Source of the DNA: Arthrobacter sp. ok362
GTDB taxonomy: Bacteria; Actinomycetota; Actinomycetes; Actinomycetales; Micrococcaceae
Reading direction: 5' to 3'
NCBI RefSeq assembly: GCF_900102785.1
Contig: NZ_FNGC01000007.1
Span: 186,123 to 250,122, forward strand
Length of the DNA stretch: 64,000 bases
Shown here: positions 8,628 to 17,304 of the stretch, in pieces
Position numbering within the stretch: position 1 is the stretch's first letter
Layout: each line of letters begins with the position of its first letter
Notes under the pieces: generated by a model
Told to the model about the DNA's origin: nothing
The model's database searches: none
Seen by the model: the letters and a program-made list of their open reading frames with translations, nothing else
Program-made: the position numbers and the translations under genes

Positions 8628-9119
8628 TCATTGCCGCAGCCACCGCTCAAACGACGGATTGCAGAGGCACGCGGGAGAGCGCTTCTCGCGAACCAGACGG
8701 ATCGCTTCCGCACTCGGCATCCCTTCGAGGATGAGCGCCCGCGCGACGACGAGCGCCGATCTGTTGAGGCCCGCCTGGCAATGCACGAGGGTCGGCCCGT
8801 CCGCCCGGCAGACGTTGACCCAGTACGAGATGGCATCGACCTGCGCAAAACCTTGATCCTCACTGTCGTACATGGTTACAAGGAGCAGCGAGTTGATGGG
8901 ATGCCCGACAATGTACGACTCCCACGGGTACAGCGAAACGAGATGTTTGACGAATTTGGGGAGGATCAGGCCGGCCTGGCAGCCGCCCAGCCAGAGATTC
9001 GCGACGATTTCACTGACGAACGGCACGTCGAACGGCAGCAGGCCGTGCTTGGAGATCCCACGCATGCGCTGGACAGTCGGATCGAATTGAATCTCAATCC
9101 TGGTCGGGTCCACAGTCAT
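8628..9119 (-). CDS. Dual-specificity protein phosphatase
   Basis: A 163-residue cysteine-based phosphatase. The P-loop HCQAGLNRS provides the nucleophile Cys114 and phosphate-binding Arg120 of the HCxxGxxR(S/T) signature; an Asp in the loop around residues 85-89 (YDSEDQG) is the likely general acid. The N-terminal half has the usual beta strand VANLWLGG. The substrate could be a phosphoprotein or a small phosphorylated molecule. ATG 9119 overlaps the stop of a small upstream frame (ATGA), which suggests coupled translation with that 72-residue protein. Confidence 0.85.
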   Translation of the reverse strand: MTVDPTRIEIQFDPTVQRMRGISKHGLLPFDVPFVSEIVANLWLGGCQAGLILPKFVKHLVSLYPWESYIVGHPINSLLLVTMYDSEDQGFAQVDAISYWVNVCRADGPTLVHCQAGLNRSALVVARALILEGMPSAEAIRLVREKRSPACLCNPSFERWLRQ

Positions 9120-9334
9120 GTCCGCTCCTTCAGCAGAACCTGGATTAAATTCTCCGCCATTTCATCCCGCACCACAGCACGGTCGTCCCAGCCACCTCCC
9201 TCAGTGCCGTGGGCACGCCGGTGGTCCCGGAGAGGGGCTTCAGAGCTCGCGTGCGGCCGTGCGAGAGGCATCACGGTTGGACTGGGTTCCGGCCAGGGTT
9301 CGAAGCGTTCGGTGTCTTCGGCGCCGCGTCCCAC
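9116..9334 (-). CDS. Small hypothetical protein coupled to the phosphatase gene
   Basis: A 72-codon frame starting with GTG at 9334 and ending in an ATGA overlap with the phosphatase start. The third codon positions are strongly G/C, as in neighbouring genes. The first two thirds are rich in Pro, Arg and acidic residues and look disordered; the end (VVRDEMAENLIQVLLKERT) looks helical. The ribosome-binding site for GTG 9334 is poor, and the in-frame ATG at residue 22 is an alternative start. I recognise no family. Confidence 0.45.
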   Translation of the reverse strand: MGRGAEDTERFEPWPEPSPTVMPLARPHASSEAPLRDHRRAHGTEGGGWDDRAVVRDEMAENLIQVLLKERT

Positions 9335-9536
9335 CCTCAGGGCGTTTTTCCGCTAGCTATCTAGACCTGCGACACGCACACGGTCCGGTGCTGCGGGGCT
9401 TCCCGTAGCGCCGGACCGATCCCGCAACACCCCGCACCACCGCCAGTCGGTGGCCCCTTCGGCCATCAGCGCGGACCAGGACATGTACACCAACACGGGC
9501 ATGAAAAGGACACTCAGCGGACGGTCCAACCGGGCG

Positions 9537-10388
9537 CTACGGCTTCTCTTCCGCGGCGGCCTCGGTGAAGAGGCCTCCCTGCGCGGCGCCGGAACCCGAC
9601 TTGCCGCCGCCCGCGCCGCGCAGGATGAAGGCGATGCCGACGGCGACCACGGCCCCGGCGAGCGGCCCGGCGACATACACCCAGTAGTCGTTGAAATTGC
9701 CGCTGGCGAGATCGGGCCCGAACGTACGTGCCGGATTCATCGACGTACCGGAGATAGGGCTGCCCCACAGGCCCGCCAAGGCAATGTACGCGCCTACCCC
9801 AAAGGCCCCCAACAGCCCGACATTCTGGGCCCCGGAGGCCGTTCCCAGGATGACGCTGACCAGCACCAGCGTCAGCAGTGCTTCCATCCAGAACGCGGCG
9901 CCTGCCGAATAACCAGCCGCCGGATAGTTTGACCCGTAGGTGGCGGAAACACCGATCACGCCCTGCAGCAGCAGGCAGGCCAGCGTCGCTCCGATGAGCT
10001 GGACAACGATGTAGCCCGGCACCCGGCGCCACGGAAAGTCACCGCGGAGGGCGAACGCTATGCTGACCGCAGGGTTCAGATGCGCGCCCGAGATCTTGCC
10101 CATGAACAGGATGATCCCCATCACCATCAGGCCCGGGGCCACCACGGCCGCCGTGCGGCTGATGACACCGGGGAACGCCTGGCTCATCATCCCACCGCCG
10201 GCCGCGACAATGACGAGCAAAAATGTGCCGTACAACTCCGAGAACAAACGCCGCCATTCCTGGCGGGGATCATCAAAATCCTGGATTCGCAATAGGATGT
10301 TCTGCTCGACAACTCCCAGTTCGCTGGCGAGATTGTGGTTCTGCGCCCGATTCTCACGCGCGCCTTTTTTGCCCTGATCTTCCGTCAT
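9537..10388 (-). CDS. MIP-family aquaporin / glycerol-type channel
   Basis: A 283-residue membrane channel. Both half-helix signatures are present: GAHLNPAVS with NPA at residues 105-107, and GTSMNPARTFGPDL near 222. Six membrane helices follow a hydrophilic N-terminal extension of about 45 residues that is unusual for the family, and the C-terminal tail is Gly/Ala/Glu-rich. The DL after the second NPA motif leans toward a water channel more than a glycerol facilitator, but this is weak. ATG 10388 is chosen because GGAGG lies about 10 bp upstream; an earlier frame start at 10442 lacks such a site. Confidence 0.9.
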   Translation of the reverse strand: MTEDQGKKGARENRAQNHNLASELGVVEQNILLRIQDFDDPRQEWRRLFSELYGTFLLVIVAAGGGMMSQAFPGVISRTAAVVAPGLMVMGIILFMGKISGAHLNPAVSIAFALRGDFPWRRVPGYIVVQLIGATLACLLLQGVIGVSATYGSNYPAAGYSAGAAFWMEALLTLVLVSVILGTASGAQNVGLLGAFGVGAYIALAGLWGSPISGTSMNPARTFGPDLASGNFNDYWVYVAGPLAGAVVAVGIAFILRGAGGGKSGSGAAQGGLFTEAAAEEKP

Positions 10389-10675
10389 GGCTTGTCGCCT
10401 CCGCGGTCCTGAAATGGTGCCTTGCCCAGAGCAGGCCGGCACCTAAGACCCCCAATGTACCGCTGCCCGGGACGGTTGTCAGCGCTGCGCGGGTGGCTCA
10501 TTACTGGTTGGCGGCTGGCTGGTTCCTTCCGCCACCTGGGGCAGCTCAGGGCTGATCAGCATCTGCGGCGCCCGCGGTTCGGGGGAAGAGAAAGGCAGAC
10601 AGCCGCGACGACTAGCAGGGTCTCGGCCTGCAAATTCGTGGGGACATCCGCGGGACAAAGTCCTAGCATTCAGCC

Positions 10676-11446
10676 ATGAGGCAAGAAACCTGGCAAAAGT
10701 ATTCCGAGTGGCCCCTCGTCGGCGCGGCTTTTCTCTTTTTGGCGGCCTACTCCATCCTGGTCATCGTCGATCCGCCGGACCCCTACGCCGCCGCTCTGAC
10801 ACTCCTAATAGGGTCAACGTGGCTTGCCTTCGGCGTCGACTACGTCGTGAAATTGCTCCTGGCGCCCCGCCGGGGCCGATGGTTCGTCCGCCACCCGCTG
10901 GACCTGCTTATGGTGGTGCTCCCGGTGGCGCGGCCATTGCGGCTCCTGCGTCCATTCACCTTGCGTCGAGTCATGGAGCGGGCCCCGGGCACTGCCATCC
11001 GGACCCGCGTCATGGCCTACGTCATTGTCTCCGCCATCCTTCTGGTCTACACCGTCGCGCTGAGCGTCCTCAGTTTCGAAAAGGGCGCTCCGAACGCGAA
11101 CATCACCACCATGGGCGACTCATTGTGGTGGGCGGTGGTCACCCTTACAACGATCGGTTACGGGGACTATTACCCCGTTACCGTTCCCGGCCGGTGGGCT
11201 GCGACCGCGCTGATGGTCGGCGGGTTTGCAGTGCTGAGCATGGTCACGGCGGCAGTGTCCTCCTGGCTCGTTGAAAGCGTGACGGCCGCAACCCATGTCC
11301 GGAAGAAAGCGGACGAACCCATCGGCAGCGAGGAGCTTGCCCGCCTCACGACCCAGATCAATAGGCTCCATGAGCAGCTGGCACGGGGCCCTGGTGAATC
11401 CGACAATGGCCTGGCCGAAGGACAAGAACGCAAGGAACCACATTAA
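10676..11446 (+). CDS. Voltage-gated-type potassium channel
   Basis: A 256-residue channel with S1-S4-like helices in the first 110 residues. The basic stretch RPLRLLRPFTLRRVMER (residues 86-102) is an S4-like sensor. Two further helices flank a pore loop whose selectivity filter TTIGYGD is at residues 158-164. The C-terminal 50 residues are charged and could form a short coiled coil (RLTTQINRLHEQLA). It probably works as a tetramer in the plasma membrane. It is divergent from the aquaporin gene across a 287-bp gap, and the pair may serve osmotic balance, which is inference from neighbourhood. Confidence 0.9.
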   Translation: MRQETWQKYSEWPLVGAAFLFLAAYSILVIVDPPDPYAAALTLLIGSTWLAFGVDYVVKLLLAPRRGRWFVRHPLDLLMVVLPVARPLRLLRPFTLRRVMERAPGTAIRTRVMAYVIVSAILLVYTVALSVLSFEKGAPNANITTMGDSLWWAVVTLTTIGYGDYYPVTVPGRWAATALMVGGFAVLSMVTAAVSSWLVESVTAATHVRKKADEPIGSEELARLTTQINRLHEQLARGPGESDNGLAEGQERKEPH

Positions 11447-11512
11447 AGGCAATAACGCTGTCTGTTCCTTAACTCCATGGCCGCATCGGGCCGGAGCGGG
11501 TACAACTGATTC

Positions 11513-13174
11513 ATGACCACCTCCCCCTTGGTGCTCGGCCCCATGGTGCGGTACGTAGATGAGACGACGGCGAGTGTCTGGATGGAGACCCAATCCGCTG
11601 CCCGGGTTTCCATCCGTGCCGGCGGCAGGGACTGGGCCGCCCGTACGTTCGCAGTTCACGGTCACCACTACGCCTTGGTGGAGTTGGACGGACTGGAGCC
11701 CGGCACGGTCACGCCCTACGCCCTCGATGTCAACGGAACACAGGTCTGGCCCGATCCCTCGTCCGGCTTCCCGCCGTCCATGATCGCCACCCTGACCACC
11801 GGCAAGCCGCTGCGGATGGCCTATGGCTCCTGCAGAACCAGCGTCCCGCACGATGCGTCCGGCAACCGGACCCACGGCGTGGACTCACTGCGCGCCTATG
11901 CACTGAGGATGGCCTCCGGTGGAGACCTGCCGTGGCCGGACCTGGTGGCCTTCCTCGGAGACCAGGTGTACGCCGATTTGACCAGCGAGCAGATGCAGGA
12001 GTTCATCCGCGCCCGACGCGACATCGAGGCACCTCCCGGCGAAGAGCTCAAGGACTACGAGGAGTACGCGCACCTTTACTATCTGGCCTGGTCAGACCCT
12101 GCAAACAGGTGGCTGCTGTCCACCCTGCCCAGTGCCATGATCTTCGATGACCACGACATCCGCGACGACTGGAACACCTCACTGACCTGGAAGAAGAACA
12201 TGGAGGCGACCTCGTGGTGGCATCAGCGGATTGTCGCGGGGCTGGCCTCCTACTGGGTCTACCAGCACCTCGGGAACCTGTCACCGCAGGAGCGGGCGGA
12301 GGATGCTGTTTGGCAGCGGATCGTCCGGCACGCAGGCGAGGATGAGATCGATGTGGGCGCGGAGCTGGACAGCTTTGCGGAGCGGGCTGACCGGGACCCG
12401 AAATCCTACCGGTGGAGCTACTGCCGCGATTTCGGGGACACCCGGCTGATCGTGGTGGACTCCCGCGCAGCCCGGGACCTTACGCCGGACGACCGGGCAC
12501 TGGTTGACTCTGCGGAAATGGCCTGGCTTGATGGCCGGATGCGTGGCGGCTTCCGCCACGTGCTCGTGGCGACGTCGCTGCCTTTCCTGTTGCCGATGGG
12601 CCTGCACTACGTCGAGTCGTGGAATGAGGCCGTCTCCGAAGGTGCGTGGGGGAAACGCGCCGCCCGGGCCGGCGAAAAGCTGCGCCAGGCGCTGGACCTT
12701 GAACACTGGGGCGCATTCCAAAACAGCTTCCGGGAAGTGGCGGCCATGGCGAGCGAGGTCGCCGATGGCAAACGCGGCCCTGCACCGGAAACGATCACCT
12801 TCCTCTCGGGGGACGTCCACTACTCCTACGTTGCGGAGGTGGACCGCCCCTCGGGCAGCCGGATCGTGCAGGCAGTCTGCTCCCCCATCCGCAACCCGCT
12901 GCCCCGACTGATGAGGTCCTTCGCGGCCATCATGTCCTACGGCCTGGCCACGCCGGTAGGTGCCTTGGTCGCACGCTCGGCAAAGGTCCCGGACCCGCCG
13001 TTTCACTGGTCCGGCGTCAGGGGCCCGTGGTTCCAAAACAACCTGGCCTACCTGGAGGTGGTGCCGGAAGGGCTGAACCTATGGTGGCAGACGGGCGTGG
13101 TGGAGGACGGCGACCACGAGCATCCCGGGCTGGAACGTGTCGCTTCCCTCACATTGGCCCCGCGGGAGGCCTAG
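11513..13174 (+). CDS. PhoD-like alkaline phosphatase / phosphodiesterase
   Basis: A 553-residue PhoD-family metallophosphoesterase. Metal-binding signatures are GSCR near residue 104, AFLGDQVYAD near 145-154, IFDDHDIRDDWN near 212-223 and LSGDVHYSYVAEV near 430. The N-terminal roughly 95 residues form the usual Ig-like beta domain (GPMVRYVDETTASVWMET). No signal peptide or Tat RR motif is visible at the start, so this copy appears cytoplasmic, unlike secreted PhoD. It follows the channel gene by 66 bp on the same strand. It could release phosphate from diesters or act on other alkyl phosphates. Confidence 0.85.
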   Translation: MTTSPLVLGPMVRYVDETTASVWMETQSAARVSIRAGGRDWAARTFAVHGHHYALVELDGLEPGTVTPYALDVNGTQVWPDPSSGFPPSMIATLTTGKPLRMAYGSCRTSVPHDASGNRTHGVDSLRAYALRMASGGDLPWPDLVAFLGDQVYADLTSEQMQEFIRARRDIEAPPGEELKDYEEYAHLYYLAWSDPANRWLLSTLPSAMIFDDHDIRDDWNTSLTWKKNMEATSWWHQRIVAGLASYWVYQHLGNLSPQERAEDAVWQRIVRHAGEDEIDVGAELDSFAERADRDPKSYRWSYCRDFGDTRLIVVDSRAARDLTPDDRALVDSAEMAWLDGRMRGGFRHVLVATSLPFLLPMGLHYVESWNEAVSEGAWGKRAARAGEKLRQALDLEHWGAFQNSFREVAAMASEVADGKRGPAPETITFLSGDVHYSYVAEVDRPSGSRIVQAVCSPIRNPLPRLMRSFAAIMSYGLATPVGALVARSAKVPDPPFHWSGVRGPWFQNNLAYLEVVPEGLNLWWQTGVVEDGDHEHPGLERVASLTLAPREA

Positions 13175-13261
13175 GACCCCACAGGCGACCCCACCGGGGG
13201 CGGCATCTGCGTTAACGCTGCACGGATGGCGCCAATCCCCGAAGCAATCTCGCTGCCGGGC

Positions 13262-13564
13262 TTAGGGAGCGCCCACGTTCTCGACTGCGACCGTTTCGAT
13301 GATTCTGGTCGATGGCTCACCGACCAGCGCCGGCGCTGTCACACCGGTTTTCCACGTATCGTTCTGCAGCCGGCCCAGGAAGTCCACAGCAGCCGCCTGC
13401 GTATCGAAATCCATCTCCAGCATCACATAGTCATGCTGGTCAAGCGGGCGCGAGATCCGGTATGACCGCACGCCCGACGCGGCGCGGTCCAGCGGATCAC
13501 TGTCAAAAGCCTTCCGCCACATGGCAAAATCCCGGACCTGGTGTTCGATCTGCAGGGTAATCAC
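13262..13564 (-). CDS. Small hypothetical protein, probable dimeric alpha/beta barrel
   Basis: A 100-residue protein starting at GTG 13564 behind AGGAGCG. The sequence begins MITLQIEHQVRDFAMWRKAF and continues with DSDPLDRAASGVRSYRI and YVMLEMDFDTQAAAVDFLG. This strand-helix-strand order is typical of small dimeric alpha/beta-barrel proteins (ABM/DUF families). No catalytic residues can be pointed to. It converges with the phosphatase gene. The upstream extension of the frame to 13744 is Arg/Pro-rich and is taken as non-coding. Confidence 0.75.
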   Translation of the reverse strand: MITLQIEHQVRDFAMWRKAFDSDPLDRAASGVRSYRISRPLDQHDYVMLEMDFDTQAAAVDFLGRLQNDTWKTGVTAPALVGEPSTRIIETVAVENVGAP

Positions 13565-13661
13565 TGAGGCGCTCCTGTCGACGGTTCTACACGCCCAACT
13601 GTAGGCCCGGAAGGCCTCGCCAAGTAAGGCGCCCGGCCGAAGTGATATTCCGTGTGGCGTC

Positions 13662-14936
13662 CTACGCCGGTTGGGATCCGGTGTTCGTCGTACTGGTCGG
13701 CGCGTTGGCCTGATCGGCCTGGTGGCGTTGTCGGCGGCTCGCAAGCAGGAAGGGCACCGCGATCAGCTCGATCACGCCGCCGATCGCCAGCGAGGCCGCG
13801 TAGCCGTACACATCGGCCGCCCGACCGAGCAGCGGCTGCACCACCACGCCACCGCTTGAGCCCATGAGTGAATCGAAACTGAGCACTGTTGCCCGCTGCT
13901 TCGAGGCGATCATGTCGTTCAAGTACGCCTGCCGCACCGGCATGCCCGCCGACGATACCAACGCCCAGAGCGCCAACAGCACCAGGGCCACCCAAAATGC
14001 CTGGGTGAACCCGAGCACCGCCAGGATCACAGCGTCCAGGATGCTGCTCAGGATCAGCACGGTGGTGCGTCTGCGGACGAGGCGCCGGACGCGGGGCGCC
14101 ATCCAGCCGCCGAGCACCTGCGCTCCGGCCACGATGGCCGCCGCCAGGCCCGCGACGGAGTATGCGTGAGGGTCACCGAACAGATTGAGCAGGTAAGGCT
14201 GCAGGGCGTAGAACACATAGATCCCGACGCCGGCGCTGAACGGCGCGGCCAGCATCACGTAGCGTACGGGCGGATTCTTCAAGCCGTTCTCGATCGACGC
14301 GGCAAGCACAGCTTGGGTCGCCTGGAGAGGATGGGTCGAGCGTTCGGGGGTGAATCCGACGTCGCGCATGAGCGCAAAGGCCACCGCGAACATGGCCAGC
14401 AGCACACCCACGCGCATCAGAAACGGCACGCCTAGATTGGTGGCCTGCGCGATCACGCCGCCGGCCACAGAGCCGGCAAGCATCGCGACGCCGGACACCA
14501 TCTGGCCCCGCCCTAGTACGGTCTCCATCCCGCCTTCATACCCGGAGAAGCGCAACGCATCGACGAGCCAGGCCTCGACCGCTCCAGAGAAGAACGTGAA
14601 GCCCAGGCCAAGCAGGACCGACGCCACTGCCCACCACCAGAACGGGGCGGAAAACTGCCAGAGCAGGTAGTAAAAGTAGGTCGAGACGGCGAGGGTCACG
14701 GTTCCGAGCAGGAACGATACGCGGCGCCCCCAGCCGTCGGCAACTACCCCGGTGGGCACCTCGAACAGCACCATGCCGGCCGTGAAGAAGGCGTTCGCGG
14801 CAAACGCCTCGAGGTTACTGAGTCCGGCGTCCAACAGGAAGAGGGTGTTGATCCCCCAGATGAACGAGGCCGCAAGGGTATTGCCCAGCGTCAACGTCAG
14901 ATAGATGCGCTGAATTTTTCGGGCGGCGGCGTTCAT
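13662..14936 (-). CDS. MFS transporter
   Basis: A 424-residue major facilitator with about twelve membrane segments. The cytoplasmic loop after TM2 carries the family signature, here FEVPTGVVADGWGRRVSF, and the first half ends with SGAVEAWLVDAL, seen in a subgroup of predicted drug or metabolite exporters (DxGR-type). The substrate is unknown. ATG 14936 (MNAAARKIQRIYL) fits the start of TM1; the longer frame to 15029 runs through a conserved non-coding block. A 42-bp block 33 bp upstream is repeated before the gene at 15650-15955, which suggests shared control. Confidence 0.85.
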   Translation of the reverse strand: MNAAARKIQRIYLTLTLGNTLAASFIWGINTLFLLDAGLSNLEAFAANAFFTAGMVLFEVPTGVVADGWGRRVSFLLGTVTLAVSTYFYYLLWQFSAPFWWWAVASVLLGLGFTFFSGAVEAWLVDALRFSGYEGGMETVLGRGQMVSGVAMLAGSVAGGVIAQATNLGVPFLMRVGVLLAMFAVAFALMRDVGFTPERSTHPLQATQAVLAASIENGLKNPPVRYVMLAAPFSAGVGIYVFYALQPYLLNLFGDPHAYSVAGLAAAIVAGAQVLGGWMAPRVRRLVRRRTTVLILSSILDAVILAVLGFTQAFWVALVLLALWALVSSAGMPVRQAYLNDMIASKQRATVLSFDSLMGSSGGVVVQPLLGRAADVYGYAASLAIGGVIELIAVPFLLASRRQRHQADQANAPTSTTNTGSQPA

Positions 14937-14968
14937 CGCGTCGCCGTCCCCGCCTGGGCGAGGAGGGA

Positions 14969-15010
14969 GCACGAGCCCATTCTCGTCCCCCCTGCCGGCG
15001 CGCGCCAGAG
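14969..15010 (-). promoter_or_regulatory. 42-bp upstream block with dyad, copy 1 (before the MFS gene)
   Basis: The block contains the inverted repeat ACGAGCCCATTCTCGT at 14971-14986 (arms ACGAG/CTCGT, 6-base spacer) and matches the block at 15990-16031 at 36 of 42 positions without gaps. It ends 33 bp before ATG 14936. On the minus strand, CTGGCG and GAGAAT about 18 bp apart could be a weak -35/-10, with the dyad overlapping the -10. Confidence 0.6.
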
Positions 15011-15061
15011 CCACTCGGGCTGAGGGCATAACGCAATCGACCGAGCCGCGACCCGGCCTCT

Positions 15062-15577
15062 TCAGCTGCCCCGGTTCGTGTAGAACGACCGCCGACGCGC
15101 GTACTCATGTACCCGGTCCAGGGTGGCGATCTGTTCGCGTGCCTTCGTGGCCAGTCCGTCGAATCTGGACCCGTCCAGTCCCAGATCGCCGGAGAGGTCG
15201 TGCAGCGTCTGCCACAGCCCCAGTTTTCCTATCACAGCCGACCGCATGAACTCGGATTCCAGCACCAGCGTCATCGGCGACCGGCTCACCACCCGCCCGT
15301 TTAGTTTGAGTCGGCCGGCCCGTTCCGCGACCCACGCCGCCGCCCGCCGCGGAGTTCGCCGCGGCAAGCCAAAATCCCCCACTAATCCACGTACATACTC
15401 CCGCTCTTCCCGAATCTGGGTGGCGAGCGCCGCAAGCTCGGCGTGGAAGGGAGTGTCCGTGAAGTCGCGCGCCATGCGCTCTATGCGGCCCTGCCCCGCC
15501 GTGGCCCCCGCGAGGTGGTCCGAAAGGTAGAGTCCGAACAATTTCTTATCGACGGTGCCGGAAATCTGCGGTGCCAT
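15062..15577 (-). CDS. Conserved-looking hypothetical protein, mostly helical
   Basis: A 171-residue soluble protein starting at ATG 15577 (MAPQISGTVDKKLFGLYLSD) behind GTGGAGC. The sequence is almost all predicted helix: LSDHLAGATAGQGRIERMARDF, ELAALATQIREEREYVRGLV, then a basic hinge and two further helices ending in HEYARRRSF. The four-helix pattern, with a Glu pair in the second helix, recalls ferritin-like or DUF892-type bundles, but I cannot confirm a metal site. It lies between the MFS gene and the 101-residue gene on one strand, so the three may be one stress-related unit. Confidence 0.75.
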   Translation of the reverse strand: MAPQISGTVDKKLFGLYLSDHLAGATAGQGRIERMARDFTDTPFHAELAALATQIREEREYVRGLVGDFGLPRRTPRRAAAWVAERAGRLKLNGRVVSRSPMTLVLESEFMRSAVIGKLGLWQTLHDLSGDLGLDGSRFDGLATKAREQIATLDRVHEYARRRSFYTNRGS

Positions 15578-15649
15578 GAAAGCTCCACTCTGATGGAAGA
15601 GTTGTTTCGGGGTCACCACCCTACAGGAGCCCCCGGCAGGCCCAGAAGG

Positions 15650-15955
15650 CTACCGAGGCGAATCGTCGTGCGTCGGGCGCCCTGTCTCGGCGTCGGGGTC
15701 CATCGCCACGAGCCCGGTGTCGCCCACCACCTCTGTCAGCTCCTGCGCGACGTCAGGCTTAAGCCAGGATGCGACCACGCTGACCCCGCCGCCGTCGTCG
15801 CGGTCAATCGCGACGTCGATTTCGGAGGCGGCCGCGCCCATGCGCGACAGCTGTTCGCGATACGACGCTTCCAGGGCAACCAGGCTTTCCTCGCTCCACT
15901 CCCCCGGTCGCATCCTCGTTGAGATTTCGACCGGTTCAGGCTGGTACAGCGTCAT
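15650..15955 (-). CDS. Hypothetical protein of 101 residues
   Basis: A short acidic protein beginning MTLYQPEPVEISTRMRPGEW with an AAAGGAGGG Shine-Dalgarno before ATG 15955. The middle segment SEIDVAIDRDDGGGVSVVASWLKPDVAQELTE alternates strand and helix and looks folded; the last 15 residues look disordered. No family is recognised. The 42-bp dyad block lies 35 bp upstream, the same distance as at the MFS gene, so both genes are probably under the same regulator. Confidence 0.7.
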   Translation of the reverse strand: MTLYQPEPVEISTRMRPGEWSEESLVALEASYREQLSRMGAAASEIDVAIDRDDGGGVSVVASWLKPDVAQELTEVVGDTGLVAMDPDAETGRPTHDDSPR

Positions 15956-15989
15956 AATAATCCCTCCTTTGGGGTTCGACCCGGGGCGG

Positions 15990-16031
15990 GCACGAGCCCA
16001 TTCTCGTCTCCTTCGCCGGTGTGCGCCAGAG
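15990..16031 (-). promoter_or_regulatory. 42-bp upstream block with dyad, copy 2 (before the 101-residue gene)
   Basis: The same dyad ACGAGCCCATTCTCGT is at 15992-16007, and 36 of 42 bases match the block at 14969-15010; the dyad itself is identical in both. The block begins 35 bp before ATG 15955. Equal spacing to two start codons argues for a promoter/operator and not a random repeat. Confidence 0.6.
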
Positions 16032-16171
16032 AAGTCGCATCGCAGCGCCGTTGCTGCGGGGCGCTCCCGAGGGAACGCCGCGGTGGCAGACTTTGTTCAC
16101 CGGAGGAGTACGAATGAGGCGGGTCCCGGTGGCCGACATGGCTGAGGCGGGACCGTGGCGACCCTGGTTTC

Positions 16172-17260
16172 CTACGTGCTGAGACGGAAAACATCGGCCG
16201 TGATCTCATGGCGTCCGGTCTTCCGCTTTCCAGCCGGTGTCCCATACAAAACCAAGGCCGACCTGCCGTCGTCGAGCACGGTGATCCCCTCGGCATGGTC
16301 CTCACCCTCACCGAACGGCACGTCAAATTCGCAATGCAAGTCGTCTTTCTGCAGGACCGCCTCGGCCTGCGACGTCAGAGCGTTCCGCCAGCGAAACACG
16401 GCCGTACGCCCGTCGAGCTCCATGGTGGGTCCCGCCAATACCAGCAAATCCTCTCCGTGACGGCACAGATCCCGCACGCCCAAACCGTGCAGGCGAAGAA
16501 AGTGCTTGCGGTAGCGACGATTCCCGGGACCGATCGGCTGCGGCTCCAGGCCCGACCCGTCGCCAACCTGGAGCTCGACGATCAGGGCCCACCCGCGCAG
16601 CACCGGCCCGCGCAAACCGATGAACACCCGGTCGCCCGCAACGGCGAGGCCCTCGCAGTCAATGCCGTTGTCTTTGCCCGGGATCGGGCGCCGCCCGGTC
16701 GTCGAAGGCTGTATGAAGGTCCCCAGGTGTGGGTCATCGGCCAGGAGATCCACCAGGTCAGCGCCCCGACCGAGGCCCAGCACGGCGGGGCCTTGCTGGT
16801 GACCGGTCCCGCTGCCGCCCGGACCGAGGAGGGTCTTAGCCGGGAGTCGGGCCAACACCCGTCGGCGCTGGCTGGCCTCCACTGTCGCCAGGGATCTCTG
16901 CGCCTCCGCGGGCGTGGCGTTGCCCTTGACTTGCTTGCGGGCCGAGCCGTGCGATCCGACCAGCCACAGCGTGTCACTCTCGACATCCAGGCCTTCGATG
17001 TCCATCTCGCCTCTGTCCCCGGGCAGCTCAAGGAGCTGTGTGAGATCGAAGCTGCGATGGGCGCGAGCCTGGTCGCCAGCCTCAAGCGTGAGGCGCTCGA
17101 CACTGGTCGTCTCGTCATTGGCGACCCAAAGGTGGGGGCCTTGGCGAGCGACCGCGGACAACCCATCGCGAAGGTCATCCTTCGGGTCGAGGGTGCTGCG
17201 CTGATCGAGCACGAGGGTGATTTTGCCGGAGGGCTCGTCCGGCCGCGGCCACCCGCTCAC
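16172..17260 (-). CDS. DUF3616 domain protein
   Basis: A 362-residue protein that I assign to DUF3616, based on the conserved GDRGEMDIEGLDVESDTLWLV segment near residues 81-101, DNGIDCEGLAVAGDRVFIGLRG near 196-217 and the C-terminal EGEDHAEGITVLDDG stretch. The repeated EGL...D..LW/VFIGLRG pattern suggests a beta-propeller-like fold. No signal peptide is visible. Function is unknown. It lies between the small-gene group and aconitase on the minus strand; the 44-bp gap to aconitase permits co-transcription from the aconitase promoter. Confidence 0.75.
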   Translation of the reverse strand: MSGWPRPDEPSGKITLVLDQRSTLDPKDDLRDGLSAVARQGPHLWVANDETTSVERLTLEAGDQARAHRSFDLTQLLELPGDRGEMDIEGLDVESDTLWLVGSHGSARKQVKGNATPAEAQRSLATVEASQRRRVLARLPAKTLLGPGGSGTGHQQGPAVLGLGRGADLVDLLADDPHLGTFIQPSTTGRRPIPGKDNGIDCEGLAVAGDRVFIGLRGPVLRGWALIVELQVGDGSGLEPQPIGPGNRRYRKHFLRLHGLGVRDLCRHGEDLLVLAGPTMELDGRTAVFRWRNALTSQAEAVLQKDDLHCEFDVPFGEGEDHAEGITVLDDGRSALVLYGTPAGKRKTGRHEITADVFRLST

Positions 17261-17304
17261 CCGCGGGTCACCCCATCCTCATCAGCGGCGGTCGGTCCCT
17301 CATT

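Noticed and set aside
16114..16182. A 22-codon frame with a strong GGAGGAG ribosome site (MRRVPVADMAEAG...)
   Set aside because: It is very short, overlaps the 3' end of the DUF3616 gene on the other strand, and nothing else supports it.
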